64,000 nt of DNA, from positions 2,728,001 to 2,792,000 of the forward strand of contig JAUKTV010000005.1 of assembly GCA_030549205.1 (NCBI GenBank). The letters are read 5' to 3'. Shown in pieces: positions 12,258-23,072 of this stretch. The notes beneath the pieces are model-generated. The model saw only the letters and a list, made by a program, of their open reading frames with translations. It searched no databases and was not told where the DNA came from. Numbering within the stretch: the first letter of the stretch is position 1; the number at the start of each line of letters is the position of its first letter. Origin of the DNA: Apiosordaria backusii (Eukaryota > Ascomycota > Sordariomycetes > Sordariales > Lasiosphaeriaceae). The translations under genes were made by a program, and so were the position numbers.

Positions 12258-13568
12258 TCATTTTCTATCCGCATCAAGGCCGATGATACGCAGAATTCCC
12301 AGATCACTGTAAGCTAAACAATACCTTGTTGGAGCCCACGCTAAGGCATGGCAGGGTCCAGCCGTCTTGAACGTATGGACATGCTCTCCTGTCTCCGTGT
12401 GGGTGACATCCAGGCCAGGGCCTGTCAGGTCGAATTAGCAACAAACTTTCATTCTAAAAAAGAACTTGATCGCCATACCGTCTTCACAGCCACCGACAAC
12501 ATATCGGCCATCAAAAGTAAAGCCTAAAATTAGATCAGCATGAAGGTGAAGGTCTTGATGGGGTGTTAACGCCATACTGATGCTCCTGACTGGGCCGATT
12601 ATGCGTGTATTCGTGCGCTGGCAGATCCAGTCTTGCGTATCGAATAGAGAGATAATAGCGTCACCTCCTCCTGTTGCAAGAAATCTTCCGGTGGGCGACA
12701 GTTCGGTCGTCAAGCATGGAGCTGTGTGTCCCTTGAGCATAAACTCGTCCGAGTCACCAGGCTTGACGGCGTGGTTGACACGCATGATGGGCTCAAGCTC
12801 GGGATAAGACAGAATGCGGATATTCCCTTCCCTTGTTGGAAGGAATACCTTTTCACCCGACCAACAAAAAGCCATCTGGTATGCCTCAACGGGCTGTGGA
12901 TGAGATGAAAGGATGGTAGACTGGGTTGGGGAGATTCGGAAAAGCCCACCACTCTTTCGTGTTCGAACCAAGTTAGTCTTTTATTCCAGGGTGGCAACTG
13001 GTTTGGTCAACTCACCTTGTTTCCTACGAGGAGTGAGGACCCGTCAGGGGCCCAGGCAAGCGTGTGTGCGTTTCCGAGGTCTCTCACTTCGTTCACACAG
13101 GCTTTCGTTCTTACATCCCAGAACTTGACAACGCCGTCATTGCTGACGCTGCACAGTTCTGCGTCTTTGACAGGATTGAAAGCAACCTTTTCGATACCTG
13201 CAGCATGACCCTTCAACTCGGTCGAGAAACGCGCATTAGGCTTTTCGGGATTCCCTATCACATTTATGAGCTTTTAATGATAGCGCCAAGGTAGTATTGA
13301 GAGAACTTACAAACACGAAGGGTCCTATCAGACGATCCAGTTGCGACAAGGCTCCCGAGAGGGTTCCATGCTATGGAACGGATACTGGAAAAGAATCAAG
13401 TTAAGAATTGGTTGCCACAAAAGGTTGAACCTGAATAACTTACCTTCCAACTCCGCCTCCTCCTCTGGACTGGGTGGATTCGTTGTATGTCTGACTCCTT
13501 AATGGTGCAAAGTAACCCACAAACCTCTCTTTCGTTAAGCTCTGTCTAATGCGAACCGGAGGTGCCAT
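12258..13568 (-). CDS. THO complex subunit THOC3/Tex3, WD40 protein
   Basis: Six exons on the minus strand (13568-13444, 13384-13311, 13254-13016, 12953-12578, 12523-12479, 12421-12258) give 340 residues, close to the roughly 350 of human THOC3. The WD40 blades are visible: SIRSIAWNPLGSLVATGSSD, then KGHAAGIEKVAFNPVKDAEL with VVKFWDVRTK, then ILSYPELEPI and GRFLATGGGDAIISLFD. The family-specific C-terminal blade follows (DVTHTETGEHVHTF, AWAPTRYCLAYSDLG). The last two exons are short and easily missed: without them an in-frame read-through would end the protein near 12435. THOC3 is part of the THO/TREX complex, which couples transcription to mRNP packaging and export. The acceptor of the fourth exon could also be at 12920, which would shorten the protein by 11 residues. 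I prefer 12953 because it keeps LFRISPTQ. Confidence 0.88.
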
Positions 13569-14276
13569 CTTCAACAACAATGCCAAGACTGATGATGAGC
13601 GGCCGAGGTTAAAAAATATGGTTTACTTTGCCAGCAGTTGGTTCAACAAGCATCTGTAGGATTTTGAATGTGTTTGCGTTATTGCGAAATGTCAGAAATG
13701 ACGGCCAGGCCTCAAGCTCAGGAACGTCGAGGAAGTTAACCCAATTGCTTTGCGACGCGCAAGATTGATGGGATAACGTAGTGCTTGTTGTAAGCAAACC
13801 CGTTTAGGATCAACCCAGAATCTAAGTCGAGCTGGTCCTTTTGAGAGGTGTGGCGGGAGACGCGAAGCGCAACAGTGCCGAATGAGGTGATGAATGGGCG
13901 GGAAGGGTGGATGTTGAAGAACAGCCTACCGCAACGAGAAAGAGTGATGCAGGTTCACGGACAGGGATTCCGGGCGCATCCGCATTGGTGGGGCCTCTCT
14001 GCTGCACAAGCCACTTACTCCGTAGCGGGGGCTCCCAGATCCAGATCGCGACGGACGACCACCGTGTTTGAGTTCATCTAACCTTGGATGGTCCTACCCT
14101 GCAGATTCCAAAAACCGCCGGCCGATGCTTCTATGCAGTCGCCCGTAACGCCTCTCGATCAAATCCATCCTTCCTCGACATGAATTGACGTCGACGCGCT
14201 GGGGTCCAAGGATATAGAGGTTCTGGTTCGTGGATGCGCATGAAGCCGCCGTGAAGGTATCGGCTTCAGAGGAGCC
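13569..14276. promoter_or_regulatory. Shared bidirectional promoter region, THOC3 and RIC1
   Basis: About 700 bases separate the two divergent start codons. Both genes are housekeeping, so a shared promoter is plausible. I cannot point to specific factor sites, and no other gene is seen. Confidence 0.45.
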
Positions 14277-17200
14277 ATGTACTGGCCGCTCGGGACCCCG
14301 CGAATATATGCGACCAATACCGTCCGCCAACCCGGCGCCCTTCCTAGCTCTAATTCTACGTTACAACGAACTGTGTCTCACGATGGGCTACCACCTCCCA
14401 CTCCCAGCGCTGGCGGAGGAGCCTGGGGGCAAAGGGCCGAGCAGAACCCATCTTTGCTCTCGCCCAACCCTTCGACGAGCCAAGATGGACTACTTCCGCC
14501 TCCCACCCCAATGACGCCAATGACGCCGGGCATCAAATCGGTCGAGTATGACTATCCCGAAGACAGAACCCCTGAGCATTCGCCAGGACCAGAGCCCTCC
14601 GGTATCCCCCTTCACGAGCCCATTGTTGCTCTGCGCGTGGCCCGGTCCGGTCATATCTTCGCCGCCATCACACCTACCTCCATGACGGTGTGGCAGACCA
14701 AGGTGGGAGCCCCTGTTCCCTTCTGAAGCTTTATATATGTCTTGTTCTCAGGTTCTGACACGCTCTGGTTAGCCTACTGTCGTTCTAGCTGTTGTCGTGC
14801 GATCAGAATCCTCTCTCGAGTCCTATGGAACGAACATCAACTTGCTACTGCGACCAGATTCTGCCATCTTTGTTGTACATACAAGCCTGGGATATCTGAT
14901 AACATATTCCTTGGCTACAGATGCCGACTCTCGGGTCTATAAGCCGCATTTTGCAAGCCACACCAATGTCCAACGAAGACGCCAGAGCCATGCTGGCGAC
15001 CCTGGCCACACCGCCCCAGACCAAATTTTATGGGGTCCAGGTGAAGGGGTTGGCGTGCGGGATGTGAGCATTCGCTTCCGGATGGTGATCAAAGTGGATG
15101 CTGGGATTGAGAGTGCCTTGGCGCTGGATGACGAGTTAGTGGTGGCTACACGCAAGCCCGCCGCCGTGCAGTGCATACGCTGGTCCCCTGACAGCTCGGG
15201 TAGCCAGACAACCACCGAATTACTGAGTCGAATGGCCTGGTTGGACAAAAAGGTCACAGTCAAAGAGATGACGCACGACAGACCCATGAACCTCTCGACA
15301 TGGATAACGAGTGATGGAAAGGCATATGCCGTCCAGCGGCTGAATCCGAACCAGAAGCTGAGCGAGTCTGATGACCCACCAGATCCGAAGAAGCTGTTCA
15401 AGGGTTATTGCTTCCACGTACCAACTACCGAGCATGATTGTGCCGTTCGCTGTGTGATTAATGCTCGATTTTCGTTGATAGCTGTTGGCTGCGCTGACGG
15501 GGTCGTTCGTGTATATTCGGCTCGCGATTATTCTGGCAACATCCCCTCTTCCCACGCACATAATATTTCAGTGTCATCTGGCGCATCGGGGAAGCTTACC
15601 ACACTGAGCTACTCGCCAGATGGTTACTGCCTGTTTGCCGGGTATGAAAAAGGGTGGGCTACATGGAGCGTCTATGGGAAGCCGCTTAGCAGCAGCTTCC
15701 ATGCCGATACCTTGATTGCCTCGACGAATGGGGAGGAATGGTTGTCTGGAGTATTGGATGCTGCTTGGGTTGGCGGTGCCTCTGAGCTCCTCCTAACCAA
15801 CAAGAATCACGACGCAATCTGGCTCTTAGAAATGGCACGAAGCGCAGTAACTGGTTGTTATAGTCCAGCAAACCTGTTCCGTACCGTTCTCCAGAGCACT
15901 TCAAGCGTTATGGTGTACAGGGGCTATGACTTGCCAGAACTTACATCCATCTCCGCTGAGCCTTCGCTCTGGCACACGACTAGGATACCCCCCACCTATC
16001 TCCTTAATCAATGGCCGATCAAGTGCACAGCCATCTCGGCAGACGGCAGGTATGTCGCTGTCGCAGGTCGGAGAGGACTCGCCCATTACAGCGTGAACAG
16101 CGGCCGGTGGAAGACGTTTGCCAACGATGCCATGGAAAATGAGTTCCAAGTCAGAGGGGGTTGTGTTGGTATCAAAACATACTAGTCGCTGCCGTGGAAG
16201 CCAACAGGTCCTTCGAACTTCGGCTCTATTCTCGCGAGGCAGCGCTTGACAACAGTACGGCTTTGTTTGTGCAACAAATGTCAGCGCCGATCGTGTTAAT
16301 AACCCCCACCGGCGAAGACTCCCTGCTGGCATACACATATGACAATCTCTTATATCACTACATCTTTGCACCTGTCTCGGGCTCCATCCGGCTGATTGAG
16401 GTGGGTCACATTGCTTTCCACGGCATAGTCAGATCGCCCGCGAGAGTGAGAGGACTGAGCTGGATCCTACCGGAGCGGCAACTTCTCGAGGGCGACCCGT
16501 CGCAGGATGTTGCCCACGCCTCTGTTTTGTTCTTGGTGGATGGGAAACTTGTTCTTTTGCGGCCTTCGGTCCAGGAGAACAACTTGAAATACGACATGCG
16601 CGTCATCTGTCACAACGTCGAATATTATATCAGCATGAGGGACCAGCCATTTTTGGAAGTAGCGTCGCAGCGGTCAGGCGAACTAACCAGCGGTCCCTCT
16701 GATCAAAGTCTGCAGGACTCTCTCTGGATCTTTGATGGCACCGAGCTCAAAGCATGGCCAGACATGGATCCCGTGTTGAAGGCGATATCAGGGGAGGCAT
16801 CAAGGGAAATACCTTCTATGATCTCAATACCCGTCGACTTCTATCCACTTTCAACTCTTCTCGGAAAAGCCATCGTGCTTGGTGTCGAGTCAGACTTGAT
16901 TCAGCGCCGCGATATCAGCTTCTCTTTCTTCCGCTTTTGCATCAGGGTTAGTTATCCAGTAGGTATCTATCAGTTAGATCTAGCCTAACGTTGCTTACAG
17001 ACACACCTCTTCTTGCCCGACATTCTCCGGTCTTACTTGACTGCCAACAAATCTACAGAGGCCCTACAACTTGCACAGCAGCACGAGCACCTGGAATATT
17101 TTGCACATGCTCTTGAAGTGTTGCTGCACCACGTTTTGGACGAGGAGGTGGATGCGCACCCCCCTCCAGCACCCGAGAACGCAATCCTACCTCGTGTGCT

Positions 17201-17750
17201 ATCCTTGTTGTCATCTTTTAAACAATACCTTGATATTGTGGTTCAATGCACGCGCAAAACAGAACTTCGCTCGTGGCGCACCTTGTTCGCCTATCTGCCT
17301 CCCCCTCAGGAGCTCTTCGAGGAGAGTCTCCAACGCGGAAGCCTCAAGACAGCGGGCGGCTATCTCCTGGTCCTCCATACGTTTGATGAGTTGGCAACTG
17401 CAAGTGAGCAGAGCGTGCGGTTGTTGAGTCGGGCGATGCTTGAAGAGGACTGGGAGCTTTGCAAAGAACTTGCGCGCTTCCTAGCTGCGCTTGATGAGAC
17501 CGGGGACACACTTCGGGAGGCCATGGAAATGGTGAACTTACCAACCCGGGGGCGAGTGGAAAGGGGAGACGCGGCGGGGAACGGGCTTATGGCGAGACTT
17601 GAAATACCATCTCGGGGCGTATTCAGGTCGACAGGTGATCCTCCGAGACGGATTGGGGGAAGTGACTCAGAGTTGGAAGGGCAATCAGCCAGCGACGCGG
17701 GAAGTATCACCAGTGGCACCCGTTCGGAAAACAGAGACGACTATTCATAG
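14277..17750 (+). CDS. RIC1: RIC1, subunit of the Ypt6/Rab6 guanine-nucleotide exchange factor; apparent frameshift
   Basis: Exons 14277-14702, 14773-16946 and 17001-17750 would encode about 1116 residues. The start MYWPLGTPRIYATNTV is the classic RIC1 N-terminus. An N-terminal WD40-like propeller follows (DCAVRCVINARFSLIAVGC, LTTLSYSPDGYCLFAGYEKG), then the RIC1 domain (ENEFQVRGG, CWYQNILVAAVE, LSWILPERQLLEGD) and the C-terminal helical part (THLFLPDILRSYL, LFEESLQRGSLKTAGGYL). RIC1 acts with RGP1 at the Golgi to activate Ypt6/Rab6 in endosome-to-Golgi retrieval. The frame breaks at 16156-16161: the upstream frame stops at 16183-16185, while family-like sequence resumes one frame over at 16161. 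One base is missing beside a run of five G. No intron fits. Either this is a base-call error in the homopolymer or the gene is truncated in this strain. Confidence 0.9.
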
Positions 17751-18281
17751 TAATGTCTACAACACAGTTGGAGTAGTCTGACCAATGGTTTCGCCAAGTT
17801 GGATATAAATGAACAACAGACAGTAAGGTTCCTGAAGCAGTACTTACTAGAACCATCGAATCGAGATCCTTGGAATAGGCCCCTACCTAATAAACTATCC
17901 ATACCACCATTCTATCTCACTTTTTGTCAGCACCTATGGCCCGCAAAGAGGCACAGGAAACATCAATGCCAAGCCCTTCCAGGCTGATGTGTGTGGTCCG
18001 TGCAACAGGAAACCAACCTCCCAGACTTCGTGCTTGCCGCCGCCAACACCAGACATCCTCGCCCCGCCCTTCATTGCTTTTGGGTCGACATACGGTGGTC
18101 GACATACAGCGGTCGAGTCACCTATGCTTGACTGCATCCCCACCATGGTAAAAGCAGCAAACATTCATGACTTAGTTGTTGGCTACCAAACTTGTGGAGC
18201 ATATCACAGGAGCTGAAAGTCGAAAAGTGTGTTGATACACACAGACGGTTTTGAAGCGAGTTCTGTCTGAGACGCCTAATC
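17751..18281. other. Intergenic region between RIC1 and the GST fusion gene
   Basis: About 530 bases between two plus-strand genes, presumably the RIC1 3' UTR and the next promoter. No additional feature is seen. Confidence 0.5.
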
Positions 18282-20410
18282 ATGGATGCGCTGTTTGTGT
18301 CTGGAGTTCAGGCTCGGTCTCATGCTTCACATCGTTCTCCAATGCAATTTGAGCCTGAACAACAACACCTACATCAACATCACGAGGCGCAACAACATCA
18401 ACTTCATCATCCCCACGATGACGGAGAAACGGGAGACTCGTCGTCGACCCACGCATCGCAACTTTCTCACAATTCTCACTCGACCCATGGCCTATCTGCA
18501 TTGGGTGTGCCAGGAGTTGATAGTATCTTGGGAAACAGTCCCGTCTTTCATTCTGATTTAGATGGGTACTCGAGCGGCTACAGTAGCCGTCGAGCTGAGA
18601 TCGGGGCTTTAACCCATGATACCCACCCACATCGGCAGCAGCAAACACACCAGAGAAAGCAACTGCCTCGTCAACGCCAAGCCCACGAGGCCATGGGACA
18701 TACAAGCACACCTGTATCTTCAACGCCTGGCCTTTTTGAAAGTTTGAGCTCAGCTGCAGTCACGCCCAATTCTTCAATTCACCAAACGTTGCACGATGGA
18801 CAATCCATCACTCCGTCGGGAGAGGAGTCTCCGGCCATTAGAATGTGGAGACAGAAGCTGTTCGACTTGGAAGATATTGTGTTACTGAGCAACGAAGAGT
18901 GAGTGTGCCCCCATCTTATGCATTGTGTCAGGGGATGCTCAACGAGGCACACCAATCTCAAGGTACAACACGTACTTTCCTTGGATCGACAACATATATA
19001 GTCACCGGTCGACGCAGCACTACAAGAGCAAGCCCTTCTCTGCGCACTATTACGACTGTCGGCTCAAGGGCCGCCCTTCGGGAACAAAAAAGTCAGACGA
19101 CCCAAGCAAGAAGAAGCGGAAACGCAACCCTCGCGGACTTGACTTGTGTGATGTCAAAATAAAAATCACCAAGTACGAACCTGGAGCTGCTGCAGAACTG
19201 CAAAGTGCCGACAGAGCTGCCATGAACAACCCTGGGTTTGAGCAGGCCCTTGCGCGTATCCGTAACCAGGACCAAGGATTCTACACTTTTCAGCGCATCA
19301 ACGGAAGTGTCACAAACGGTGTTGGTGACGGCAAACCCGCAACGCACAAGCATGATCTAGCGAGGAGTGATGAAATCAAGAAGAGCACAAGACACCGAGA
19401 GCTGGCAGAGCAGGAGAGGCAAAGGAAGAGATCCAAACGAGAAAAGGACATGAAACGACCGCCAAAGCCATCGGCGTTACCTTGGAAGGCAACAGGACTT
19501 GCCGCAGATACAGCGAAGAAGCATGCCAAAGATGGCGCAATCAAGTTTTACGCCTCGTGCTTCTGGTAAGAGAGAGCGCTGCTGAGCTTTGTTTCGGTTC
19601 GGACCGCTAACCACTCTGCAGCCCCTTTTCTCAGCGTGTTTGGATTGCTCTGGAAGCAAAGGGCACCAGCTACCAATACTGCGAAATATACCCCTTACAA
19701 AAGCCAAAGCCCACCCAGCTGCTTGAGGCAAACCCGAGAGGCTTAGTGCCTGCCATACAACAGGGTGGCTGGGCTTGTGCAGAGAGCACAGTGATTCTCG
19801 AATACGTACGTTATGTACCCCCTCGAGTGTAAAGATCTAGCCAGACATGTCCTCTTGGCCCTGACAAGCGACCCTACAGCTCGAAGACTTGGAAAGGCCA
19901 AGCTTGTTATTACTTCCTACAGACCCAAGGCTTAAAGCTAATTGCCGTTTGTGGATTGAATTTGTAGGAACGCCACGAAAACTGTCTCGATGTCCTCCCC
20001 TGAAAATAAGCTGACAATAGGGGCAGATAAATACCAGAATTGTTCCATCATTCTACCTCGTCCTTTCAACTACAGAAGAAGAAGCCAAGAGACGAGCGGT
20101 CGATAAGCTCGAGCGAGACATTGCCGAACTGGTGCAGGCCGCCGGGGAAGATGGGCCATACTTTCTCGGTGGTGATCTCACTCTAGTCGACATTCATCTG
20201 GCTCCTTTCGCCATTCGTCTGCCTTACATTCTGCGGCAACTGCCGGGATGGACGCCACCGCCGCCAGAGTCGAGGTGGAAAAAGTGGCTGGACGCGCTGG
20301 AACAAAATGAGTTTGTCAAGAATACAACAAGTAAACCAGAGCTATACGAGAAATCGACGGGTGATTTAGTCAAGGCATTTCAGGCAAGGTTCCAGGGAGG
20401 TGATTCGTGA
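18282..20410 (+). CDS. Glutathione S-transferase-fold protein with a 400-residue N-terminal extension
   Basis: Five exons (18282-18898, 18963-19565, 19622-19805, 19880-19963, 20021-20410) join in phase to 625 residues. Residues 1-200 are Gln/His/Ser-rich and look disordered. Residues 207-285 form a conserved-looking basic domain (YNTYFPWIDNIYS, HYYDCRLKGRP, a KKKRKR tract, LDLCDVKIKITKY). A charged Lys/Arg helix precedes residue 400. From residue 403 a complete GST follows: CPFSQRVWIALEAKG with Cys407 in the omega-class active-site position, EANPRGLVPA, AESTVILEYLEDL, then the all-helical C-domain with DGPYFLGGDLTLVDIHLAPF. Omega-like GSTs reduce or deglutathionylate substrates through the Cys. 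The N-terminal part has a putative nuclear-localisation-like basic run. The exon phases prove one frame across the fusion, but a separate N-terminal gene with read-through cannot be fully excluded. Confidence 0.85.
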
Positions 20411-21009
20411 TTCTCGGGGCTAGGACTCTTATACTAATAGTCATTGAGGATGCGGTCAGATTGACGGTTGAATCGTGATATTTCTACCGGTCTTTGCCGT
20501 ATAACCATGTCATTCTTACTATACAAACCCCCATCTTTGGTAGTTTGCCTTGTTGGAAATATATTGTAGTTGACTTACAGATCAAAACTACGTAGGGGTC
20601 ATCTCCCCGAGCGCTAGGCGGTGTGTGGCGGCAGGAATCAAGGCGGTCCCTGCCCCTCGCTTGAGGTGCTTGTCACCACAGTGCGCAAAAGTCCCCCACC
20701 ACAGGCCATCAATCCAACCTCAGTCCAGGTGAGCCAAAGATTTGGCGACATCAGACACGAAGAGCCGCATCCCGTACGAATCATCCCCGGCCAGCAGCAT
20801 TATTTCACCCCGTTGTCGCGTACAACACGTCCGTACGCCTACCCTATCCTCCCATCGAACTCTAGTCTCGAGGACCTTCCCGAGCTCCTTCGTCAACTCT
20901 CCCGTCCCGTCTCCCATCCATCAAGCCGGTTTGGGGTGGTGCCCGAAAGATACCCCTCCGTTCCCCTTCAGATAATCATCCGCGATAAAAGCCCTTTGTG
21001 CGCGCAGAC
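20411..21009. other. Intergenic region upstream of casein kinase II beta
   Basis: About 600 bases holding the 3' end of the GST gene and the casein kinase promoter or leader. A plus-strand open frame across 20621-21034 overlaps the real start in another frame. It has no domain and I do not call it. Confidence 0.5.
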
Positions 21010-22003
21010 ATGGCCGGCATGGATGATTTTGTAAGCGACTCAGACAGTGACTACACCAGTTATTGGAGGGATTGGGTACGCCATGTTTTCCTGTTTCCCC
21101 TTTCTACCTTCGTCCGTATTTCATTAGAAACCAACATGTTGGCTGACAGATGTACACTACAACAGTTTATCTCGTCACGCGGCAACGAGTACTACTGTGA
21201 AATCGATGAAGACTACTTGACAGACCGCTTCAACCTGACGGGCCTCAACACCGAGGTCCAATACTACCAATATGCGCTCGACCTGATTACAGACGTGTTC
21301 GACCTCGACTGCGACGATGAAATGCGCGAGACGATTGAGAAGTCGGCTAGGCATTTGTACGGGCTCATTCACGCTCGGTATATTGTCACAACGCGGGGTT
21401 TGGCAAAGATGGTATGTTTGATTTCGCATCATCTTACCCCTTTCCCTTCTTTTTCCATAAACTAACCTTTGCTAATTACCCCCGGCCCAACAGCTGGAGA
21501 AGTACAAGAAATGCGACTTTGGCAAATGCCCCCGCGTGATGTGCCATTCCCACCCCCTCCTCCCAATGGGCCTCTCCGACGTGGCCAACCAAAAAGCCGT
21601 CAAGCTCTACTGCGCCCGCTGCGAGGACGTCTACAACCCAAAATCAACCCGCCACTCGGCCATTGACGGGGCCTACTTTGGGACATCCTTCCACAACATT
21701 CTCTTCCAGGTGTACCCAGCCTTGGTGCCTCCCAAGACCACAGAGCGCTACGTCCCCCGCGTCTACGGGTTCAAGGTGCACGCCGCCGCCGCCCTGGTGA
21801 GGTGGCAGAACAAGGAAAGGGGGGAAATGAGGAGGAGGCTGCGAAAGATGGAGGTGGAAAGCGGGTTTACGAAGCTGGATGGGGAGGATGATGATGAGGA
21901 TGAAGAGGAGGATGAGGACGAGGAGTTGGAGGATGCTATGGACCATAACCCGGCTGCGGTGGTGCAATACCGGGGCGCGGGTGAGGTTGCTACGCTGCAG
22001 TAG
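21010..22003 (+). CDS. CKB1: Casein kinase II regulatory (beta) subunit
   Basis: Exons 21010-21075, 21166-21411 and 21494-22003 give 273 residues. The protein begins MAGMDDFVSDSDSDYTSYW, with an acidic Ser-rich N-terminus that is the usual autophosphorylation region. The family core follows: GNEYYCEIDEDYLTDRFNLT, YALDLITDVFDLD and ARHLYGLIHARYIVT. The zinc ribbon uses Cys111, Cys116, Cys144 and Cys147 (CDFGKC, CARC). The dimer and substrate-docking segment SAIDGAYFGTSFHNILFQVY is intact. The subunit dimerises and stabilises the CK2 alpha2beta2 kinase. A C-terminal Asp/Glu run (about residues 230-250), longer than in animals, is typical of fungal CKB1-type subunits. Confidence 0.96.
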
Positions 22004-23072
22004 ATGGGTTGATAATCTGTAGACAGGCGGATGGTTGTGGTGATCAAGGGGTTGATGAGTAGATGGGTTCTGCGGCTAGGGCGTGCTTGGTTTACATTTG
22101 AACGGATTATGCATTTTTCGGTAGTGGCTCGGGCTTTCTTGGGGCTTTTGATTCAGCGTCTTTTCTATTTCGTCTTGTCGGGTTTCCGCTGCTACGCACT
22201 GCTAGGAGGGATCACTTGTCACAGCATTGTAACACAATACCACACGCACTATGCATATGGAATTCTTGCCTGGGCTAGGTTGGCAACATCTGCGATTCGG
22301 CGTTTACTGTGAGAAAGGGGGTTTAAATGTGCTGCTTGGAGATTGGATGAGGATGGCGACCCAGTGTTAATACTGATGAAGTAGTTGTAATTGTTCTCTC
22401 AAAAAAGAGGCCCTTGATGGGGGCATACCGTATGTAAGCTAACTGACTAGCCTCATCCCTCTTTCGCCATATTGACCATATGACATCCCTCTTTCGCCAT
22501 ATTGGCCATATGACATCCCTCTTTCGTTATATTGACCATATGACTACCTAAGAGTGAGATTGGTCCCAACCCTCATCCGCTGCAGAAGTCATTGTGGAAA
22601 GTAGACTTCCCTGAAATGACTCGAGACTGGAACCTCATCACACACACGTCATGACGTTCACAAGTGGTTAAATTGTAAAACAGATTTGATTCTTCCCCGC
22701 CGGCTGTTAACAACGGCCCAAAAAGTCCTGTGATACCTGTCTTTTTTATACACACCTAAAAGAAATGGCTCCCCCAACGCCCCTTACAAAGTGTCAAGCT
22801 ACAAAATAGAGGAAAACAGAGAAGACAAGAACAGGCTATACAAGCGACCAAGACCGATCAAGACAGTATGCCCTTCAAAAAAACGTTAACGCTCCTCTCT
22901 TCCAATCAACTAATCAATCAATCAACCGGCCTGCCTTAAAAACCTTCCCTCCGTCCAGTCCAGCCCAGCCCAGTCGTATCGTTCCTATAAAGTATCCAGA
23001 AGAAGTATTCCACCCACCGCCTCCACCAATGACGATATACAACATCAATGAGAAAAACAAATGTTTGTCGAC
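22004..23072. other. Intergenic region between convergent genes, contains a tandem repeat
   Basis: About 1.07 kb between the 3' ends of CKB1 and the PAP2 phosphatase. Apart from the 30-bp repeat at 22454-22543 and a short aatc-rich run near 22908-22927, I see nothing coding. Confidence 0.5.
22454..22543. repeat. Three tandem copies of a 30-bp unit
   Basis: Three adjacent 30-bp copies start at 22454, 22484 and 22514. Each begins catccctctttcg and ends catattgaccatatga or a close variant. Copy 2 differs from copy 1 at one base (ttggcc for ttgacc), and copy 3 differs at two bases (cgttat for cgccat). Each unit carries the imperfect palindrome catattgaccatatg. It lies outside genes. Confidence 0.95.

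Noticed and set aside
16150..16185. A short intron (gt at 16150, ag at 16185) to explain the RIC1 frame break
   Set aside because: At about 36 nt it is too short, it leads into the wrong phase, and it would remove the conserved VRGG-CWYQNI segment.
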